A stretch of 64,000 nucleotides of DNA from Algoriphagus faecimaris. GTDB lineage: Bacteria; Bacteroidota; Bacteroidia; Cytophagales; Cyclobacteriaceae. The notes under the pieces are model-generated. The model made no database searches. It was not told the DNA's origin and worked only from the letters and a program-made list of their open reading frames with translations. Where the stretch lies: positions 141,573 to 205,572 of the forward strand of contig NZ_FNAC01000002.1 of the NCBI RefSeq assembly GCF_900101705.1. Direction: 5' to 3'. A program made the translations under genes and the position numbers. Positions 1-6,524 of this stretch are shown here, piece after piece (the stretch's first letter is position 1; each line of letters starts with the position of its first letter).

Positions 1-591
1 AAGGTCAATTTTTTGAATTCCATAGGTATCTCTCAGCGTTTTTGGGCTGAGAACATTTACCAGTTCATAGCTAATTCGTTCGGATGGATCTTCAGGGATT
101 TGGATTCCAAATTTCTTACAGTTTTTTTCGACTATGCCATTTTCAAAAAGCTCTTCTATTTTTTCTTTTGAAAAGGAGGCCAAACCCGTCGCCCAACGCA
201 TATCACTAAATCCTATCTTGTAAAGCTTCTGTTTTCCGTCTTTTCTTCCGATGGCGGCACATACGGGATGAAGCCCCTCGTTTTTCTGATAGATTCGCTT
301 CAGGAAGGTGTTAAAAACATAAGGTTGGGGCTCGAGCAGTACACCTTTCCAACGGTCTCTTTTGATAAATTTATGAATGGGGTCATTGGTGATACCATCA
401 TTGGCCCCTATTTGAATCACGGTGAATTCCCCCTTCTTTGATAGGGAATATTGGGATAAAAATTCAGAGAGACTTCCCTCTTTTGGTTTGTAGAGGTGGT
501 TGTAGTAGGCCATGAAAAGAGGGTTTTCATTGGCACTGAGAGAGATTCTTAGGTTTTTATAAAAGTTTTTGAATTGGGATTTGAGTGTCAT
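1..591 (-). CDS. FkbM-type methyltransferase, partial (C-terminus outside window)
   Basis: Reading the minus strand from an ATG at 591 gives 197 codons without a stop up to the window edge, so the gene is cut off. The protein has IQIGANDG near residues 59-66, the glycine-rich SAM-binding motif I of FkbM-type class I methyltransferases, followed by LLEPQPYVF near 86-94, whose acidic residue would contact the SAM ribose. FkbM enzymes O-methylate sugars or polyketides and often sit in polysaccharide clusters. Its start lies 50 bases downstream of the glycosyltransferase gene on the same strand, so the two probably form one operon for surface glycan synthesis. Family is well supported; the sugar substrate is unknown. 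Confidence 0.85.
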   Translation of the reverse strand, partial: MTLKSQFKNFYKNLRISLSANENPLFMAYYNHLYKPKEGSLSEFLSQYSLSKKGEFTVIQIGANDGITNDPIHKFIKRDRWKGVLLEPQPYVFNTFLKRIYQKNEGLHPVCAAIGRKDGKQKLYKIGFSDMRWATGLASFSKEKIEELFENGIVEKNCKKFGIQIPEDPSERISYELVNVLSPKTLRDTYGIQKIDL

Positions 592-641
592 AGAGGGAGA
601 GTGCTAAATAGAGAATTTTCCACGCTTGAATTGGTCTTAAA

Positions 642-1439
642 TTATTCTAGGATTCCGAGTAATCGTAAAATTTTATTGTAAGGCCTCGACCAAGTCCGCT
701 GATTTCTTAGGGGCCCATCGAGCTCTCGAAAGAAAAATTCAGCATGTTTTTGATTAAGGTAGGCGATTCGCTCTTTTTTCTTCTGCTTAGTTCCAGTTCG
801 TTTACGCTTGCTATTAGGTGTCAATCGATAGTGAAAGCCGATAAATGGAAGCTGAACGACCTCTCCTCCATTTTTGAGCATTTTTATCCAAAATTCCCAG
901 TCCTCTCTTCCCATCGTCATGTCCTCCGAATAGCCGCCGCAAGCTTCCCAATCAGACTTTCTAAAAAGTGCCGACACGAAAATCATATTGTCCTTTGCCA
1001 GGGCTTTTCGACTAAACGGCTTTAGGTTCCATGCTTTACTTCCTTCCTGATTAAATTTGATCCCCTGGGCATAGACTACTTTTACACTTGGACTCTCTTC
1101 CAAAACTTTTACTGCTTTTTCTATATAATCTACAGAAATCAAATCGTCCCCATCCAAAGGTAGAATGTACTCTCCTTTTGCTTCGCAAATGCCGTGATTA
1201 CGGGCAGCGGCCACTCCCTGGTTTTTTTGATCAAGGAGGCGCAAATTACTATAGTTGGAAGCTAACCTCTGGGCAAGCTCCAAACTCCCGTCGGTGGACC
1301 CGTCGTTGACAATCAAAACCTCTAAGGGATGATGGGTCGAATTGAGAGCAGACTCGACGGTTTCTTCCAAATATTGGGCTTGGTTAAAGCAGGGGATTAC
1401 AACAGAAACTAGTTTAGCTGTATTATTCATTCTATGCAA
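642..1439 (-). CDS. Glycosyltransferase family 2
   Basis: A 265-residue cytosolic protein with a GT-A fold. VSVVIPCFNQ at residues 11-20 begins the nucleotide-sugar domain, NDGSTDGS lies at 45-52, and DGDD at 96-99 is the metal-binding DxD motif. A later GREDWEFW segment matches the acidic catalytic region of GT2 enzymes. No membrane segments are seen. It would transfer a sugar from a nucleotide donor during polysaccharide or glycoprotein assembly. The next gene on this strand is an FkbM-type methyltransferase 50 bases away, which fits a surface-glycan operon. An alternative ATG at 1430 would remove only three residues and looks equally good. Donor and acceptor cannot be read from the sequence. 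Confidence 0.88.
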   Translation of the reverse strand: MHRMNNTAKLVSVVIPCFNQAQYLEETVESALNSTHHPLEVLIVNDGSTDGSLELAQRLASNYSNLRLLDQKNQGVAAARNHGICEAKGEYILPLDGDDLISVDYIEKAVKVLEESPSVKVVYAQGIKFNQEGSKAWNLKPFSRKALAKDNMIFVSALFRKSDWEACGGYSEDMTMGREDWEFWIKMLKNGGEVVQLPFIGFHYRLTPNSKRKRTGTKQKKKERIAYLNQKHAEFFFRELDGPLRNQRTWSRPYNKILRLLGILE

Positions 1440-1770
1440 ACTAAATGAAACTGACCTTTATAAAAAATTTTATTTCAAGAGTAAAGATTCAATTAGGGTG
1501 CTGATAGGAGGAGTACATCATGAGCAAAAGCCTCTTTTTTTAGCATAGGACTTCCAAATTATTGACTTCACTGTCAAAAAAATACAACAATTAATTTGGA
1601 AAATTAAATACTCTTCGTAATTTCATCTCGGTGATTAAACAACTTTTGTCAACTTCTTTTTAAAATTCAGGGATTAAAATCCCTCAATTTTCGAACTCAA
1701 TAAGTTTTAGAAAGAAATCCGGGCTACGGTCCGGATTTTTTTATGTCAAAAAAATCCCTCATTTTCCTCT
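1440..1770. other. Divergent intergenic region
   Basis: About 330 AT-rich bases separate the 5' ends of the minus-strand glycosyltransferase and the plus-strand DUF4421 gene. It holds a small hairpin around an AGGGATTAAAATCCCT repeat near 1670-1685 and a terminator-like hairpin at 1716-1742. I found no good TAnnTTTG promoter on either strand and no coding potential. Confidence 0.5.
1716..1742 (+). terminator. Orphan terminator-like hairpin upstream of DUF4421 gene
   Basis: AATCCGG and CCGGATT form a 7-bp stem with an 8-base loop, followed by a run of Ts reaching 1742. There is no plus-strand gene upstream for it to terminate, since the neighbour to the left runs the other way. It may end an unannotated small RNA or act as a leader attenuator. 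Confidence 0.45.
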
Positions 1771-2775
1771 ATGAGTTTTCCAGCCAAGTCAATCCTTTTA
1801 CTCTTATTATTTTTTGGCTTCAGCTATGTTCCAAGTTTCGCCCAATACGATACTGCCTACATAGGAAAACCAGAAGACCAGTTGATCTTTCGAGTTTACT
1901 TATCAAGGAAGTTCACGGATTTTACCATTCGCGACCCGGAGTCTGAACTGCGATTTATGCCAAATTCTGGAAATAATTTAGGAATAGGGGCCACATTCAA
2001 AACCCTGACCCTAAACTTGGCTGTTCCCTTTGGGTTTTTAAATCCCAATCGAAGAAACGACTGGCCAAGTTATTTGGACCTTCAGGCTCATATTTACCCT
2101 GAAAAATGGATTATTGATTTGTTTGGGCAGTTTTATAATGGCTATTCCATTCAAAATTATTTTGGAGATGGGGAAGATTATGTGAGAAGAGATATGAAAA
2201 TGAGGAAGATTGGGGCTAATGTGAATTACTTATTTAATGGAGAGCAGGTGTCATTTGCCGCAGCTATGCTTCAGAGTGAGGTTCAGAAGCGCTCTGCGAT
2301 TTCTCCCATGCTGGGCTTTGAGCTTTATCGGGTTACAGTCAAAGCCGATTCGTTGATTTTCCCATCTGAGGTGGCTGTAGATACCAATTTCCAACGTGGA
2401 GATTTTATTCAATTTGGGCCCAATGCAGGGATGGTCGGGACCTTGGTTTTTGGAAAAGGATTTTTTGTGACGGCTGCGATGAGTGTAGATTTGGGTTTGG
2501 GTTATGGACGATTAGAAAAACAGCGGGAAAGCAGCGTATTGCAGTTTAATCCCACCTATTTTGCCCGTGGTTTTGCTGGGTATAACGGTCGGAGATTTTC
2601 CTTAAATTTCAATTATGTCTACAAGCGACTCCCTTTAGCTGGCAATAGTAACTTTGATCAGTCGGTCAACACAGGGAATTACCGAATAAACTTGGTGTAT
2701 AAATTCAATTTAAAGGAGGAGGTAAGCAAAGCTTTATCTAGAATTAGCCCAAGCCGGATTTTAATAAAGGATTAA
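1771..2775 (+). CDS. DUF4421 family outer-membrane beta-barrel protein
   Basis: A 334-residue protein that begins with a clear signal peptide (hydrophobic stretch to about residue 20, cleavage probable after SFA at 24). The mature part alternates hydrophobic and polar residues with many aromatic strand ends (NLGIGATFKTLTLNLAVPFGFL near 69-90, RFSLNFNYVYKRL near 272-284), as expected of an outer-membrane barrel. Layout and N-terminal wording match the Bacteroidota DUF4421 family, whose function is unknown. The gene stands alone, with a long intergenic region on each side. The start at 1771 places the signal peptide correctly. Confidence 0.72.
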   Translation: MSFPAKSILLLLLFFGFSYVPSFAQYDTAYIGKPEDQLIFRVYLSRKFTDFTIRDPESELRFMPNSGNNLGIGATFKTLTLNLAVPFGFLNPNRRNDWPSYLDLQAHIYPEKWIIDLFGQFYNGYSIQNYFGDGEDYVRRDMKMRKIGANVNYLFNGEQVSFAAAMLQSEVQKRSAISPMLGFELYRVTVKADSLIFPSEVAVDTNFQRGDFIQFGPNAGMVGTLVFGKGFFVTAAMSVDLGLGYGRLEKQRESSVLQFNPTYFARGFAGYNGRRFSLNFNYVYKRLPLAGNSNFDQSVNTGNYRINLVYKFNLKEEVSKALSRISPSRILIKD

Positions 2776-3138
2776 GTGCCTCTTTCCACTTTGTAAGCAG
2801 GAAAATATTCCTAGTTTTGAACAAAATAACATCTAGAAAACTAGATTCCATCCCGATTTTCGGGACAGGTAGTGACCATTTAAAAGCAATTATAAACACA
2901 TGAAATCGAGCACGACGCAAGCGACACACACTGGGATGATTGTAAATTGTGCGAGATTCTCCCGAATCAAGTTCGGGACAGGCTATCCCGATACTCGGGA
3001 CAGGTTATGACGTCTAAAAAACAAATTATAAACACATGAAATGGAGAGTTCTTACTGATAGTTACCCATTATATTTTCTTATAATCAAAGGGTTATCAGG
3101 TAAGAATTGAGTTATCTGAAATTTTAAATCACATATAC
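2776..3138. other. Intergenic region with palindromes and direct repeat
   Basis: The 363 bases before the aldehyde dehydrogenase contain no convincing gene. They hold three short palindromes of the TCCCGA...TCGGGACAGG type (2851-2869, 2960-2982, 2986-3004) and a 19-base perfect direct repeat, described separately. The last 100 bases are AT-rich and presumably carry the promoter of the next gene, but no clear TAnnTTTG box is present. Confidence 0.6.
2888..3042. repeat. Small palindrome-bearing element flanked by 19-bp direct repeat
   Basis: AATTATAAACACATGAAAT occurs perfectly at 2888-2906 and again at 3024-3042, 136 bases apart. Just inside the left copy lies ATCGAGCACGACGCAAGCGA (2905-2924). 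Two CGGGACAGG palindromes lie further in, at 2960-2982 and 2986-3004. A related copy occurs at 50986-51095, where nearly the same ATCGAGCA...GCGACACACA sequence is followed by a palindrome and ends in a similar AAATTATATAACACATGAAA. This looks like a short dispersed repeat of REP or MITE type with no coding capacity. Confidence 0.6.
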
Positions 3139-4683
3139 ATGAATGATCAATTTGGAATTCAGGAGTCTTTAAGAAGATTAGGCTTAGCGTCCGAAAATAT
3201 CGGGACTTCTACAGGAATCAATTGGATTGATTCGAAAGAGAAATACATAGAGTCCATTTCTCCCGCAGATGGAGTATTGATAGGAAAGGTGCAGCTTACG
3301 AATGATGAGGCTTACGAAAAAGTAATCAGTACAGCTCAGATTGCCTTTGAAAAGTGGAGGATGGTACCAGCTCCACAGCGGGGAGAAATTGTCCGTGAAA
3401 TCGGTAATGCACTTCGTGAAGTCAAAGCAGACTTGGGTAAGTTAGTTTCTTATGAGATGGGGAAATCCTATCAGGAAGGTTTGGGAGAGGTTCAGGAGAT
3501 GATCGATATTTGTGATTTTGCTGTAGGGCTCTCGAGACAGCTATATGGCTTGACCATGCACTCTGAGCGACCAGGCCACCGCATGTATGAACAGTGGCAT
3601 CCGTTGGGTATCGTGGGGATTATTTCTGCTTTTAACTTCCCGGTGGCAGTTTGGTCTTGGAATACTGCATTGGCTTGGGTTTGCGGGGATGTGACTGTTT
3701 GGAAGCCCTCAGAGAAGGCACCTTTGTCGGGTATTGCCTGCCAAAAAATCGTGGGAGAGATTTTTAGAAAGCACGGAATGCCTGAGGGGATCTCATCCCT
3801 TATTGTGGGAGATTATCGAGTGGGAGAGTTGCTCTCACATGATACTCGAATCCCCCTGGTTTCAGCTACTGGATCTACTCGTATGGGTAAATTAGTAGGT
3901 AAAGCAGTAGGTGAACGACTTGGAAGATCACTTTTGGAACTCGGTGGAAATAATGCGATCATTATTACCGAGCATGCCGATATGGATATAGCTATCCGAG
4001 GAGCGCTTTTTGGTGCTGTAGGTACTGCAGGCCAACGATGTACTAGTACCCGCCGCTTGATTATACAAGAGTCGGTTTTCGAAGAAGTAAAGAGCCGGTT
4101 AGCCTCCGCCTATGGAAAATTGACTATCGGAAATCCCTTAGATGAAAAGAACCATGTAGGACCTTTGATAGATCAGGATGCGGTCAAAATGTATGAAGAA
4201 GCCCTTAAAAAGGTTAAAGAAGAAGGCGGAAAAGCTGTAGTAGAAGGTGCGGTCTTATCTGGGGAAGGTTACGAGTCCGGTTGCTATGTGAGGCCCGCGA
4301 TTTATGAAGCGGAAAATCATTATGAAATCGTACAGCATGAGACCTTCGCACCTATCCTGTATTTGATCAAATATAGAACCATCGCAGAGGCGATTGCGAT
4401 TCAAAATGGAGTCCCTCAAGGGCTGTCCTCTGCTATTATGACTACTCACATGCGCGAGGCTGAAGCCTTTTTATCTGCTGCAGGATCTGATTGCGGTATT
4501 GCCAATGTCAATATCGGAACTTCGGGGGCCGAAATCGGCGGTGCATTTGGAGGTGAAAAAGAAACTGGTGGAGGACGTGAATCAGGTTCTGATGCATGGA
4601 AAGCCTACATGAGACGCCAAACCAATACCATCAATTATTCCACTGCCTTGCCTTTGGCCCAGGGGATCAAATTTGATATTTGA
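3139..4683 (+). CDS. ALDH7-type aldehyde dehydrogenase (aminoadipate-semialdehyde type)
   Basis: A 514-residue NAD(P)-dependent aldehyde dehydrogenase. SAFNFPVAVWSWN (163-175) and GSTRMG (245-250) form the nucleotide-binding region. LLELGGNNAI (265-274) carries the general base E267, and GQRCTSTRR (298-306) carries the catalytic C301. The LELGGNNAI wording with GTAGQRCT is typical of the ALDH7/antiquitin group, which oxidises alpha-aminoadipate semialdehyde (piperideine-6-carboxylate) in lysine breakdown. No other lysine-degradation gene is nearby, so the substrate is an inference from family. Length is normal and a strong terminator follows at 4693. Confidence 0.85.
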   Translation: MNDQFGIQESLRRLGLASENIGTSTGINWIDSKEKYIESISPADGVLIGKVQLTNDEAYEKVISTAQIAFEKWRMVPAPQRGEIVREIGNALREVKADLGKLVSYEMGKSYQEGLGEVQEMIDICDFAVGLSRQLYGLTMHSERPGHRMYEQWHPLGIVGIISAFNFPVAVWSWNTALAWVCGDVTVWKPSEKAPLSGIACQKIVGEIFRKHGMPEGISSLIVGDYRVGELLSHDTRIPLVSATGSTRMGKLVGKAVGERLGRSLLELGGNNAIIITEHADMDIAIRGALFGAVGTAGQRCTSTRRLIIQESVFEEVKSRLASAYGKLTIGNPLDEKNHVGPLIDQDAVKMYEEALKKVKEEGGKAVVEGAVLSGEGYESGCYVRPAIYEAENHYEIVQHETFAPILYLIKYRTIAEAIAIQNGVPQGLSSAIMTTHMREAEAFLSAAGSDCGIANVNIGTSGAEIGGAFGGEKETGGGRESGSDAWKAYMRRQTNTINYSTALPLAQGIKFDI

Positions 4684-4692
4684 GTTAACAAT

Positions 4693-4728
4693 AAAGAGGC
4701 TGCTAAATCAATTAGCAGCCTCTTTTTA
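4693..4728. terminator. Rho-independent terminator, bidirectional
   Basis: AAAGAGGCTGCTAA pairs with TTAGCAGCCTCTTT and is followed by Ts on the plus strand and preceded by As. It lies between convergent genes and probably serves both the dehydrogenase and the minus-strand PfpI gene. Confidence 0.85.
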
Positions 4729-4738
4729 TATGAACAAA

Positions 4739-5299
4739 TCAGATGGTTTTATTTCGGAGATGGACTCCTTCTCTAAATTCCTCAATCATCTTAGCATTGA
4801 ATGCTTTTAAATCATCTGGATTTCTACTAGTAACCAATCCCTGGTCTGTTACCACTTCACGGTTTTCCCAGCGGACGCCTGCATTTTTCAAGTCGGTTTT
4901 TATACTGGAGAAGCTTGTCATTCTTCTTCCTTGTAGCGCGCCTGTCTCTACCAAGACTTGAGGGCCGTGGCAAATACTAGCGATAGGCTTACCAGATTCA
5001 AAAAACTGATTGATAAATTCCACCGCATCCGAATTTCTTCTAAGTTTATCGGGGTTGAGAACACCTCCGGGAATCATCAGTCCATCGTAATCTGCCGGGT
5101 CTACATCACTCAGTAATTTATCTACATTCAGTTCCATGTGCCAGTTTCCGTCTTTCCAACTTTTAATTTTGGACTGAGGAGAAATAACATCTACACGGAA
5201 TCCAGCATCCTCTAATGCTTTCTTGGGACTTGTCAATTCTATTTCTTCAAATCCTGTTTCCGTCAATAATGCAATATTTTTATTTGTACTTTTCATCAT
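4739..5299 (-). CDS. DJ-1/PfpI family protein (type 1 glutamine amidotransferase-like)
   Basis: A 186-residue cytosolic protein of the DJ-1/PfpI superfamily. GLMIPGGV (73-80) is the oxyanion-loop segment, and ASICHGPQ (107-114) is the nucleophile elbow with C110 and adjacent H111. An acidic residue early in the chain (FEEIEL near 17-22) is placed as in the PfpI/YhbO/YfkM stress proteins, which act as chaperone-like or deglycase-type enzymes. It has no signal peptide. The small Rho-N-like gene lies 14 bases upstream on the same strand, which suggests a two-gene stress operon. The exact reaction is uncertain. Confidence 0.88.
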   Translation of the reverse strand: MMKSTNKNIALLTETGFEEIELTSPKKALEDAGFRVDVISPQSKIKSWKDGNWHMELNVDKLLSDVDPADYDGLMIPGGVLNPDKLRRNSDAVEFINQFFESGKPIASICHGPQVLVETGALQGRRMTSFSSIKTDLKNAGVRWENREVVTDQGLVTSRNPDDLKAFNAKMIEEFREGVHLRNKTI

Positions 5300-5313
5300 T
5301 AGTTGGTTTAAAA

Positions 5314-5562
5314 TTAATTTGATCTCAGAGCTTCTATTAGCTCATTTTTATTCATTTTACTTCTTCCCTCTACACCGACTTCCTTCGCCTTTTGATACAA
5401 TTCATTTTTGGTTCTTTTTTCATAAGGTGTACTATCATAGTCCATATCCTTACTGCTTGTGTTTGCGATCCTAGCGGCTTTTTGCTTGCTCATTCCCTTA
5501 TCACGAAGTGCGTCATATTGCTCTTCATTTTTAATTTGAGGGGTTGATCTTTGAGTAGGCAT
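5314..5562 (-). CDS. Small basic Rho-N/SAP-like protein (DUF7218-like)
   Basis: An 82-residue, charged, lysine-rich protein. The C-terminal half (TKNELYQKAKEVGVEGRSKM, about 52-71, then NKNELIEALRSN) reads as the helix-extended-loop-helix fold found in Rho termination factor N-terminal and SAP-type nucleic-acid-binding domains. The N-terminal half (YDALRDKGMSKQKAARIANT) matches the small family often annotated as DUF7218 or Rho termination factor-like. It probably binds nucleic acid. It is 14 bases upstream of the PfpI gene on the same strand, so the two are likely co-expressed, possibly under stress. Family call is from pattern memory only. Confidence 0.7.
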   Translation of the reverse strand: MPTQRSTPQIKNEEQYDALRDKGMSKQKAARIANTSSKDMDYDSTPYEKRTKNELYQKAKEVGVEGRSKMNKNELIEALRSN

Positions 5563-5740
5563 AATAAAAAGGTGTTAATGTGTTTTTTATTCGTTCAACT
5601 ATATAATAAGGAAAAAAATTGAAAATCCCAAACTCTCCAGCCTTTGAATATTTAACTTAAGGACTGAGCATGTATTTACTTGGTTTTAAAAATATTTATT
5701 ACTCATTCTCAATCGATTAAATATTTTAAGTTTTGAAACG

Positions 5741-5771
5741 TTTGGGTAATTCAAAATAGAAATTACCTTTG
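5741..5771 (+). promoter_or_regulatory. Bacteroidota-type promoter for tRNA-Val genes
   Basis: TTTG at 5741-5744, 19 bases of spacer, then TACCTTTG at 5764-5771 match the Bacteroidota housekeeping promoter (TTTG, N19, TAnnTTTG). It lies 36 bases upstream of the first tRNA-Val. Confidence 0.85.
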
Positions 5772-5807
5772 CATTCCCATTTGAAAGAAATGGGAACGCG
5801 AAAAAAT

Positions 5808-5882
5808 GGGAGCTTAGCTCAGTTGGTTCAGAGCATCTGCCTTACAAGCAGAGGGTCGGGGGTTCGAATCCCTCAGCTCCCA
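5808..5882 (+). tRNA. tRNA-Val (TAC), copy 1
   Basis: The acceptor arms GGGAGCT and AGCTCCC pair fully. The D arm begins GCTCAGTTGG, the anticodon loop CTTACAA gives anticodon TAC, and GGGTTCGAATCCC forms the T arm. A is the discriminator base. The CCA end is not encoded. It shares a promoter with a second tRNA-Val 20 bases downstream. Confidence 0.95.
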
Positions 5883-5902
5883 CATCTTATTTTACATATT
5901 CT

Positions 5903-5980
5903 GGAAGTTTAGCTCAGTTGGTTCAGAGCATCTGCCTTACAAGCAGAGGGTCGGGGGTTCGAATCCCTCAACTTCCACCA
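5903..5980 (+). tRNA. tRNA-Val (TAC), copy 2 with encoded CCA
   Basis: The interior is identical to copy 1 through the D, anticodon and T arms, but the acceptor stem is GGAAGTT paired with AACTTCC. Two base pairs have changed on both sides, so pairing is kept. Unlike copy 1 the CCA end is encoded (5978-5980). The anticodon is TAC. A terminator follows directly. Confidence 0.95.
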
Positions 5981-5981
5981 C

Positions 5982-6009
5982 AGCCTCAGCGAGACCTGAG
6001 GCTTTTTAG
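5982..6009 (+). terminator. Terminator of the tRNA-Val operon
   Basis: AGCCTCAG and CTGAGGCT form the stem, followed by TTTTT. The same hairpin recurs at 6424-6452 behind a duplicated tRNA tail. Confidence 0.85.
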
Positions 6010-6019
6010 TTATCTAACT

Positions 6020-6241
6020 TGCTATTTTTACATTCCTCGGAGCTGGATAAGTTTTACTTGGGTCATAGCTGTGATGATCTGGAGGACAGGATTGGTAGGT
6101 ATCTTTCTTCACATAAAGATCACTTCCCGGGCAAAGGATTGGCGTTTGGTTTATTCCGAGGTCTACTCCAATAAGAGTGAGGCCTATGCAAGGGAGCGTT
6201 TAGTCAAATCGTGGAAAAGTAAAAAAAAATCCAGGAGCTGA
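6020..6241 (+). pseudogene. Decayed GIY-YIG endonuclease gene with two frameshifts
   Basis: In one frame YFYI (6023-6034) would be the GIY-like start. The next part continues in a second frame as SELDKFYLGHSCDDLEDRIG, with FYLG as the YIG half and the conserved Arg in DRIGRY. From about 6124 the first frame resumes as SRAKDWRLVYSEVYSNKSEA, then YARERLVKSWKSKK, with the conserved metal-binding Glu in SEAYARE. Frame changes are needed near 6036 and near 6123. Such small GIY-YIG genes commonly sit beside tRNA genes in Bacteroidota. No intact start or single open frame remains, so the gene is judged inactive. Confidence 0.75.
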
Positions 6242-6344
6242 TTGGAGGTTTCTATCGTCCTGAAAATAGTTGACACTCTTAATTTTCGAATATAGTTACA
6301 GTTTTACTTTCTGAACTGTTTATTCTAATTTACAATACCACGGT

Positions 6345-6455
6345 GAAGCGGAGACAAGCTCTGCTGAGGAGCATCCCGATGCAATCGGGAGGGTCGGGGG
6401 TTCGAATTCCTCAACTTCCACCACAGCCTCAGCGAGACCTGAGGCTTTTTAGTTT
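6345..6455 (+). repeat. tRNA-Val 3' tail duplicated and joined to a palindrome
   Basis: Bases 6389-6455 repeat 5945-6011: the variable loop, T arm, AACTTCC acceptor strand, CCA and terminator of tRNA-Val copy 2, with one mismatch (CGAATTCC for CGAATCCC). The 5' half of the tRNA is absent. In its place stands TCCCGATGCAATCGGGA (6374-6390), preceded by a GGTGAAGCGGAGACAAGCTC stretch. No acceptor 5' strand is present, so this is not a working tRNA. Confidence 0.75.
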
Positions 6456-6460
6456 TGATA

Positions 6461-6500
6461 AAAAATCCCCCAACGAGTATTTTGCTTTTTGGGGGATTTT
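6461..6500. terminator. Bidirectional terminator before TonB receptor 3' end
   Basis: AAAAATCCCCC and GGGGGATTTT pair across an 18-base loop, with As on one side and Ts on the other. It probably ends the minus-strand receptor gene. Confidence 0.75.
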
Positions 6501-6524
6501 GAAACTTTAAGGCCATTTGTGTAC

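Noticed and set aside
5918..6241. 107-codon open frame starting inside tRNA-Val
   Set aside because: Its start is tRNA sequence; only the last part corresponds to a protein family, and it is annotated as the GIY-YIG pseudogene.
6360..6425. A possible tRNA with anticodon GCA formed by the TCCCGATGCAATCGGGA hairpin
   Set aside because: A seven-base loop with U33 can be drawn, but no acceptor 5' strand or D arm exists, so it is only a chimeric fragment.
5945..6455. Integrated genomic island with attL/attR at tRNA-Val
   Set aside because: The tail duplication looks like attachment sites, but the interval is under 500 bases and has no integrase; it is better explained as a small duplication or a remnant.
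6325..6516. 63-codon minus-strand open frame
   Set aside because: It lies across the duplicated tRNA tail and two terminators and has no family features.
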